Shown: in pieces, positions 1 through 5,205 of the stretch | Layout: every line of letters starts with the position of its first letter | How positions within the stretch are numbered: the stretch's first letter is position 1 | Assembly: GCA_021784255.1 (NCBI GenBank) | Contig: JAJXSZ010000210.1 | Location: 1-5,205, forward strand | Direction of reading: 5' to 3' | DNA: 5,205 nt | Source of the DNA: Pseudomonadota bacterium | GTDB lineage: Bacteria > Pseudomonadota > Alphaproteobacteria > Acetobacterales > Acetobacteraceae | The notes under the pieces: model-generated | What the model was told of the DNA's origin: nothing | The model's input: only the letters and a program-made list of their open reading frames with translations | Database searches by the model: none | Program-made: the position numbers and the translations under genes

Positions 1-869
1 TGCAGGCGACGGTGATCAACGCCGACGCGATGCAGACCTACCGCGAGTTGCGCATCGTCACCGCCCGCCCGACGCCCGCCGACGAGGCGCGCGTGCCGCA
101 CGCGCTCTATGGCGTCCGCCCGGTCGGCGAACCCAGCCACGCCGCCTGGTGGCGCGAGGCGGCGCTCGCGGCGATGGCGCAGGCGCGCGCGGCCGGCCGC
201 CTGCCGATCCTCTGCGGCGGCACCGGCCTCTACCTCGCCGCCCTGGTGCACGGCATCGCCGAGATCCCGCCCCCGGGCGAGGCCGCGCGCGCACAGGCGC
301 GCCGCCTGCTGGCCGAGCGCGGCCCCGCGGCCCTGCACGCGGCCCTCGCCGAGGTCGATCCCGACACCGCGGCGCGCCTGCGTCCGACCGACAGCCAGCG
401 CCTGGCCCGCGCCTGGGAGGTCTGGCGCGGCACCGGCACCGGTCTCGCCACCTGGCAGGCACGGCCGGCGACGCCCGCGCCCTGGTCGTTCCGCCTGATC
501 CTGCTCGACCCGCCGCGCGCGGAGCTGCGCGCCGCGATCGGGCAACGCTTCGGCGCCATGCTCGCGGCCGGCGCGCTCGACGAGGTGCGCCCGCTGCTGG
601 GCCTCGACCCGGCGCTGCCGGCGCTGCGCGCGCATGGTGTGCCGGAGCTGCTCGCCCATCTCGCCGGGCGCCTGCCCCTGGCCGAGGCGCGCGCCCGCGC
701 CGAGGCCAACACGCAGCGCTATACCCGCCGCCAGGCCACCTGGTTTCGCCACCAGCGCCTGGTCGGGGACGCGCGTATGCATACGATCCATGCGCGCATC
801 GCATCGCTTGCGCAATTTTCGTCCGAAGAATCGGAGAGAATCTTGGCGTTTATTCAACCCCCGGGTTGA
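1..869 (+). CDS. miaA: tRNA dimethylallyltransferase (MiaA), 5'-truncated by window edge
   Basis: MiaA transfers a dimethylallyl group from DMAPP to N6 of A37 in tRNAs reading UNN codons, a cytoplasmic modification that stabilises codon pairing. The frame is open from the first complete codon at 3, so the gene begins upstream; the GTG at 12 is an internal valine, not the start. Visible family motifs (numbered from that valine): NADAMQ-Y-REL (3-13; the family DSxQxY region), TARPTP and VPHALYGV (17-35), PILCGGTGLYL (65-75), RLRPTDSQRLARAWEV (122-137), AHGVPELLAHL (207-217) and QRYTRRQATWFRHQ (235-248). The N-terminal ATP-type P-loop (GPTASGKS) is missing only because of the window edge. The C-terminal tail is encoded by DNA of clearly lower GC. 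The stop at 867-869 lies inside an inverted repeat 32 bases before ilvB, so readthrough into the ilv genes is possible. The family call is firm. Confidence 0.95.
   Translation, partial: QATVINADAMQTYRELRIVTARPTPADEARVPHALYGVRPVGEPSHAAWWREAALAAMAQARAAGRLPILCGGTGLYLAALVHGIAEIPPPGEAARAQARRLLAERGPAALHAALAEVDPDTAARLRPTDSQRLARAWEVWRGTGTGLATWQARPATPAPWSFRLILLDPPRAELRAAIGQRFGAMLAAGALDEVRPLLGLDPALPALRAHGVPELLAHLAGRLPLAEARARAEANTQRYTRRQATWFRHQRLVGDARMHTIHARIASLAQFSSEESERILAFIQPPG
854..869. repeat. Short inverted repeat overlapping the miaA stop codon
   Basis: TCAACCC and GGGTTGA form perfect 7-base arms around a CC centre; as RNA this would be a 6-bp stem with a CCCG tetraloop. The right arm contains the miaA TGA stop. 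No run of T follows, so it is not a canonical intrinsic terminator. It lies 32 bases upstream of the ilvB start and could be a weak 3'-end hairpin or an operator. The symmetry is seen directly; function is unknown. Confidence 0.45.
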
Positions 870-901
870 CGCGCTGCAACACGGGAGACTAAGCCACGAC
901 C

Positions 902-2706
<1,805 letters not shown>

Positions 2707-2710
<4 letters not shown>

Positions 2711-2748
2711 CGCCCAGTTCTTGACGCCCAGTTTCTGACGCACGACCC
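2707..2748 (+). repeat. 14-bp tandem duplication at the ilvB stop, with a decayed third copy
   Basis: TTGACGCCCAGTTC (2707-2720) is followed directly by TTGACGCCCAGTTT (2721-2734), 13 of 14 bases identical. A degenerate third unit begins at 2735 (CTGACGCA). The first copy contains the ilvB stop. Because the period is 14, the TGA triplets at 2708, 2722 and 2736 fall in three different reading frames. This fills most of the 54-base ilvB-ilvN gap. The likely origin is slippage duplication; an effect on translational coupling is only a possibility. Confidence 0.8.
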
Positions 2749-2751
2749 CCC

Positions 2752-2755
2752 GAGG
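2752..2755 (+). promoter_or_regulatory. Weak ribosome binding site for ilvN
   Basis: GAGG lies 9 bases before the ATG at 2765, inside a C-rich stretch. It is the only Shine-Dalgarno-like sequence in the gap and is clearly weaker than that of ilvC. It supports the chosen ilvN start, since no better-placed alternative start is seen. Confidence 0.45.
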
Positions 2756-2764
2756 CCCCGCCCC

Positions 2765-3283
2765 ATGCCCGCCACTCCGGACAGCGCCCAGCGCAGCGCC
2801 ACCATCTCCGTGCTCGTCGAGAACGAGGCCGGCGTGCTCGCGCGCGTCGTCGGCCTGTTCTCCGGCCGCGGCTACAACATCGAGAGCCTCACCGTCGCCG
2901 CCGTCGAGGACGGGCGCAACCGCAGCCGCATCAACATCGTCACCTCCGGCACCGCGATGGTGATTGAGCAGATCAAGGCGCAGCTCGACCGCCTGGTGCC
3001 CGTGCACCGCGTTGCCGATCTCACCCAGCAGGGGCCGCACCTGGCGCGCGAGATGGCGCTGATCAAGGTGGTGGGCCGCGGCAACGACCGCGCCGAGGCG
3101 TTGCGCCTCGCCGACGCGTTCCGCGCGCGGGTCGTCGATGCGACGGTCGAGAGTTTTGTCTTCGAAATGACCGGCAGCTCCGACAAGCTCGATGCCTTCG
3201 TCGAGCTGATGCGCCCCTTGGGCCTCGCCGAGATCTCGCGCACCGGCGTCGCCGCCCTCGCGCGCGGCACCCGCACGATCTGA
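2765..3283 (+). CDS. ilvN: Acetohydroxyacid synthase small (regulatory) subunit
   Basis: This is the regulatory partner of IlvB: it raises catalytic activity of the large subunit and confers feedback inhibition by valine (other branched-chain amino acids in some bacteria). The 172-aa protein has the usual two parts: an N-terminal ACT domain (about 12-86) with VENEAGVLARV (18-28) and SGRGYNIESLTV (33-44), then a C-terminal AHAS small-subunit domain (about 95-170) with MALIKV (97-102), RVVDATVESFVFEMTG (122-137) and MRPLGLAEISRTGVAALARG (149-168). The N-E-A-G-V-L segment is where family members bind the inhibitory amino acid at the ACT dimer interface. The length fits the long bacterial type (ilvH-like, about 160-180 aa) rather than the short E. 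coli IlvN of about 96 aa. It sits 54 bases after ilvB and 37 bases before ilvC, consistent with one operon. Confidence 0.96.
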   Translation: MPATPDSAQRSATISVLVENEAGVLARVVGLFSGRGYNIESLTVAAVEDGRNRSRINIVTSGTAMVIEQIKAQLDRLVPVHRVADLTQQGPHLAREMALIKVVGRGNDRAEALRLADAFRARVVDATVESFVFEMTGSSDKLDAFVELMRPLGLAEISRTGVAALARGTRTI

Positions 3284-3307
3284 CAACAGCCTGCAACCGG
3301 TTTCCCC

Positions 3308-3313
3308 AGGAGA
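3308..3313 (+). promoter_or_regulatory. Strong ribosome binding site for ilvC
   Basis: AGGAGA sits 7 bases before the ATG at 3321 and fixes the ilvC start. It is the best Shine-Dalgarno sequence within the ilv cluster, suggesting IlvC is translated more strongly than IlvB or IlvN. The 37-base ilvN-ilvC gap also holds a small palindrome AACCGGTT (3295-3302), with no function that I can assign. Confidence 0.8.
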
Positions 3314-3320
3314 TGAACTG

Positions 3321-4340
3321 ATGCGCGTCTATTACGATCGCGATGCCGACGTGAACCTGATCAAGGCGAAGAAGGTCGCCGTCATCGGCTACGGCAGCCA
3401 GGGTCATGCCCACGCCAACAACCTCAAGGATTCCGGCGTCGAGCACGTCGTCGTCGGCCTGCGGCCCGGTTCGGCGGGCGTCGCCAAGGCGCAGGCGGCG
3501 GGGCTGATGGTGATGGACCCGGCCGAGGCCGCGATCTGGGCCGACGTCGTGATGGTGCTGACGCCCGACGAGGGCCAGGGCGACCTCTACCGCGAGAAGC
3601 TCGGCCCCAACATGCGTCCGGGCACGGCGCTGGCCTTCGCGCACGGGCTCAACGTCCACTTCAACCTGCTCGACCCGCGGCCCGACATCGACGTGTTCAT
3701 GATCGCGCCCAAGGGTCCCGGCCACACCGTGCGCAGCGAGTACCAGCGGGGCGGCGGCGTGCCCTGCCTGGTCGCGGTGGCGCAGAACCCGTCCGGCAAC
3801 GCGCTCGAGATCGCGCTCTCCTATGCCTCGGCGATCGGCGGCGGGCGTGCCGGCATCATCGAGACCACATTCAAGGAGGAATGCGAGACCGACCTGTTCG
3901 GCGAGCAGGTGGTGCTCTGCGGCGGCCTCGTGGAACTGATCAAGGGCGGCTTTGAGACCCTCGTCGAGGCCGGTTACGCGCCCGAAATGGCCTATTTCGA
4001 GTGCCTGCACGAGGTGAAGCTGATCGTCGACCTGATCTACGAGGGCGGCATCGCCAACATGAACTACTCGATCAGCAACACCGCCGAGTACGGCGAGTAC
4101 GTCTCCGGGCCGCGCATCATCAACGCCGCCACCAAGGCGGAGATGAAGCGCGTGCTGGCAGACATCCAGTCCGGCCGCTTCGCCCGCGACTGGATGCTCG
4201 AGAACAAGGTCAACCAGTCGAGCTTCAAGGCGATGCGCCGCGCCTCGGCCGCGCATCCGGTGGAGCAGATCGGCGAGAAGCTGCGCGCGATGATGCCCTG
4301 GATCGCCAAGAACAAGCTGGTGGACAAGGCCAGGAACTGA
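3321..4340 (+). CDS. ilvC: Ketol-acid reductoisomerase, class I (short form)
   Basis: IlvC carries out the Mg2+-dependent alkyl migration and NAD(P)H-dependent reduction of acetolactate or acetohydroxybutyrate to the dihydroxy acid, the step after IlvBN. The 339-aa length is typical of class I enzymes. The N-terminal Rossmann domain (about 1-182) has GYGSQG (23-28), the cofactor-selecting loop GLRPGSAG (46-53), TPDE (81-84), AFAHG with H108, and APKGPGHTVRSEY (129-141). The C-terminal helical knotted domain (about 183-328) has the metal ligands in ETDLFGEQ (D191, E195) and FECLHE (E227, E231), the substrate-contacting ISNTAEYG (S252), and the closing AHPVEQIGEKLRAMMPW (311-327). All expected catalytic residues are present. 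In the cofactor loop R48 and S51 fit NADPH use, while the last loop position is G53, where related enzymes often have Ser or Thr. The start is set by the strong ribosome binding site at 3308. It is probably the last gene of the ilv operon here. Confidence 0.98.
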   Translation: MRVYYDRDADVNLIKAKKVAVIGYGSQGHAHANNLKDSGVEHVVVGLRPGSAGVAKAQAAGLMVMDPAEAAIWADVVMVLTPDEGQGDLYREKLGPNMRPGTALAFAHGLNVHFNLLDPRPDIDVFMIAPKGPGHTVRSEYQRGGGVPCLVAVAQNPSGNALEIALSYASAIGGGRAGIIETTFKEECETDLFGEQVVLCGGLVELIKGGFETLVEAGYAPEMAYFECLHEVKLIVDLIYEGGIANMNYSISNTAEYGEYVSGPRIINAATKAEMKRVLADIQSGRFARDWMLENKVNQSSFKAMRRASAAHPVEQIGEKLRAMMPWIAKNKLVDKARN

Positions 4341-4346
4341 CTCCAT

Positions 4347-4388
4347 GGTGCCCGGCGCGACTTGATCTTGGTCAAAGCGCCGGGCGCC
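4347..4388 (+). terminator. GC-rich inverted repeat downstream of ilvC (possible transcript end, no U-tract)
   Basis: GGTGCCCGGCGC (4347-4358) pairs with GCGCCGGGCGCC (4377-4388): 12 pairs, one of them G-U, with a 9-bp perfect GC core (4350-4358 with 4377-4385). The 18-base loop can fold further through TTGAT and GTCAA. It begins 6 bases after the ilvC stop, the place for an operon-end hairpin. No T-run follows, so a classical intrinsic terminator is not supported; it may block 3' exonucleases or work with Rho. The loop also carries an FNR-like operator. Confidence 0.5.
4362..4375 (+). promoter_or_regulatory. Candidate FNR/FixK-family operator upstream of the CBS-BON gene
   Basis: TTGATCTTGGTCAA fits the FNR/FixK consensus TTGAT-N4-ATCAA at 9 of 10 defined positions and the relaxed TTGA-N6-TCAA fully. 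Its centre (4368.5) lies 72 bases before the ATG at 4441. An activator box centred at -41.5 would place the start of transcription near 4410, with the -10 element at 4398-4403, where CATGTT matches TATAAT at 3 of 6 positions. The geometry is therefore that of a class II activated promoter with a weak -10 and no need for a -35. The match is seen; binding and regulation are inferred. Confidence 0.55.
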
Positions 4389-4397
4389 CGCCTGCCC

Positions 4398-4403
4398 CAT
4401 GTT
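4398..4403 (+). promoter_or_regulatory. Possible -10 element for the CBS-BON gene
   Basis: CATGTT is a weak -10 match (3 of 6) but lies exactly where expected if the box at 4362-4375 is centred at -41.5. It would give a leader of about 31 bases containing the ribosome binding site at 4429-4437. Without the operator this site would not be reported. Confidence 0.25.
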
Positions 4404-4428
4404 GAGCGGGCGTTCGGGCGTAGCCGTT

Positions 4429-4437
4429 GAGGAGGGG
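4429..4437 (+). promoter_or_regulatory. Strong ribosome binding site for the CBS-BON gene
   Basis: GAGGAGGGG ends 3 bases before the ATG at 4441, with its GGAGG core (4431-4435) 5 bases away. It decides the start at 4441 over the in-frame ATG at 4399, which lacks such a site and would add 14 residues with no domain content. A TTG at 4438 is also in frame but too close to the site. Confidence 0.75.
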
Positions 4438-4440
4438 TTG

Positions 4441-5160
4441 ATGAAGGTACGCGATGTGATGACCGCGCCGGTGGTCACGGTGGGTCCGCAGACGGACCTG
4501 GCCGCCGTGACCGGCGTCATGGCGGAGCGGCGCATCAGCGGCCTGCCGGTGGTCGATCGTGCCGGCCGCCTCATCGGCATGATCACCGAGGGCGATCTGC
4601 TGCGTCGCGTCGAGACCGGCACCCAGGGCGAGACCCCGGGCTTCCTCAAGACCCTGTTTCTCGCCGGTTCCGTCGCCTCCGACTATGTCCGCACCCACGC
4701 CCGCAAGGTCGAGGAGATCATGACCCCGGACGTGGTGACGGTGGGGCCGGACGAGGACCTGAGCGAGGTGGTGGCGCTGATGCGCCGCCGGCGCATCCGC
4801 CGCGTCCCGGTGGTGACCGACGGCATGCTCGTCGGCATGGTCAGCCGCGCCGACCTCATCCGGGTTCTCGGCGAGGTGCTGAAGGCGCCGCCCGCCACGC
4901 TCGAGGGCGACGCCGCGATCCGCACCGCCATCCTGGCCGAGCTCGGCTCCCAGGCCTGGGCGCCGCGCGGTGGCATCCGCGTCGACGTCAAGGATGGGGT
5001 GGCGACGATCGACGGCGTGGTGTTCAGCGACGAGGAGCGGCGCGCCATCCTGGTCGCGGTCGAGAACGTGGCCGGCGTCAAGCGGGTGCAGGATCAGCTC
5101 GTCTGGGTCGATCCCTCATCGGGCATGAGCGTCGGCGCGGACGGCCGCGTCCTGCCCTGA
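4441..5160 (+). CDS. Two-CBS plus BON domain protein
   Basis: This 239-aa soluble protein has no signal peptide or membrane segment. It begins directly with a CBS motif: MKVRDVMTAPVVTVGPQTDL, then RISGLPVVD and GRLIGMITEGDLLRR (CBS1, about 3-56). A linker (57-90) contains FLAGSVASDYVRTHARKV. CBS2 (about 91-144) has EEIMTPDVVTVGPDEDL, RIRRVPVV and LVGMVSRADLIRVL. A BON domain follows (about 156-223) with IRTAILAEL, the VDVKDGVATIDGVV turn and AVENVAGVKRVQDQL. CBS pairs bind adenine nucleotides or related ligands and sense energy or redox state; BON domains are thought to bind phospholipid or other hydrophobic ligands. The ligand, partner and pathway of this protein cannot be told from sequence. 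Proteins of this design often occur with stress and low-oxygen genes in Proteobacteria, which fits the FNR-like operator upstream. It is on the same strand as ilvC but 100 bases away behind a hairpin, so it is probably a separate transcription unit. No gene symbol is secure. Confidence 0.93.
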   Translation: MKVRDVMTAPVVTVGPQTDLAAVTGVMAERRISGLPVVDRAGRLIGMITEGDLLRRVETGTQGETPGFLKTLFLAGSVASDYVRTHARKVEEIMTPDVVTVGPDEDLSEVVALMRRRRIRRVPVVTDGMLVGMVSRADLIRVLGEVLKAPPATLEGDAAIRTAILAELGSQAWAPRGGIRVDVKDGVATIDGVVFSDEERRAILVAVENVAGVKRVQDQLVWVDPSSGMSVGADGRVLP

Positions 5161-5181
5161 CCTGACCCCCGCCCTGACCTG
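5154..5181 (+). repeat. 11-bp direct repeat at the CBS-BON stop
   Basis: GCCCTGACCTG occurs at 5154-5164, spanning the TGA stop at 5158-5160, and again at 5171-5181, with a start-to-start distance of 17. In this GC-rich context it could be chance or a slippage remnant, like the repeat at the ilvB stop. No function is suggested. Confidence 0.5.
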
Positions 5182-5182
5182 G

Positions 5183-5204
5183 CCGGCAGCCGCGGCTGTG
5201 CCGG
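5183..5204 (+). terminator. Terminator-like hairpin at the window edge
   Basis: CCGGCAGC (5183-5190) pairs with GCTG (5195-5198) and CCGG (5201-5204) around a CGCG loop, with a 2-base TG bulge on the right side. It starts 22 bases after the CBS-BON stop, a usual position for a transcript-end hairpin. The window ends one base later, so presence of a U-tract cannot be judged. Confidence 0.35.
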
Positions 5205-5205
5205 G

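Noticed and set aside
12..14. GTG at 12 as the start of miaA
   Set aside because: The frame continues upstream to the window edge, and the region aligns with the interior of MiaA after the P-loop; this is an internal Val in VINAD.
866..893. TTGACG (866-871) with ACTAAG (888-893) as an ilvB promoter
   Set aside because: The -35 match is good but the -10 matches only 3 of 6 and transcription would begin at about the ATG, leaving out the GGGAGA ribosome binding site.
776..901. Leader peptide or attenuator for the ilv operon
   Set aside because: No short reading frame rich in Ile, Val or Leu codons with its own ribosome binding site and no alternating terminator hairpin with a T-run was found.
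4399..4440. Upstream ATG giving a 14-residue longer CBS-BON protein
   Set aside because: No ribosome binding site precedes it and the extra residues add nothing to the CBS domain, while ATG 4441 has a strong, well-placed GAGGAGGGG.
3063..4649. 528-aa antisense reading frame across ilvN, ilvC and the start of the CBS-BON gene
   Set aside because: Same reason: it spans three real genes and an intergenic hairpin with no domain content, and its composition is that expected of a mirrored GC-rich coding phase.

Overview
The window is a high-GC bacterial chromosome segment with four complete genes and one partial gene, all on the + strand. Codon style, protein sequences (alphaproteobacterial-type MiaA and IlvB, class I IlvC) and the order miaA-ilvB-ilvN-ilvC suggest an alphaproteobacterium, most likely in Rhodospirillales/Acetobacteraceae. 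That placement is inference from remembered gene order and protein style, not from a search.

Layout: (1) 1-869, the 3' part of miaA (tRNA dimethylallyltransferase), whose N-terminal P-loop lies upstream of the window. (2) 870-901, a short gap into ilvB; a perfect 7-bp-arm inverted repeat overlaps the miaA stop, and the last ~85 bases of miaA are much less GC-rich than the surroundings. (3) 902-4340, the branched-chain amino acid cluster: ilvB and ilvN (large and small subunits of acetohydroxyacid synthase), then ilvC (ketol-acid reductoisomerase). Together they carry out the first two shared steps of valine, leucine and isoleucine synthesis. The ilvB-ilvN gap contains a 14-bp tandem duplication that places TGA stops in all three frames. 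(4) 4341-4440, a gap with a strong GC-rich inverted repeat whose loop holds a near-consensus FNR/FixK-type operator (TTGAT-N4-GTCAA), placed as expected for a class II activated promoter of the next gene. (5) 4441-5160, a two-CBS plus BON domain protein, probably a stress or redox-responsive regulator. (6) 5161-5205, a short tail with a direct repeat and a terminator-like hairpin at the window edge.

No mobile element, CRISPR array, RNA gene or novel multi-gene system is visible. The content is mainly core metabolism. The most interesting signal is the candidate oxygen/redox operator nested in the ilvC-downstream hairpin, which suggests the CBS-BON gene is a separate transcription unit from the ilv operon. 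Very long antisense reading frames are explained by high GC and codon phase and were rejected.
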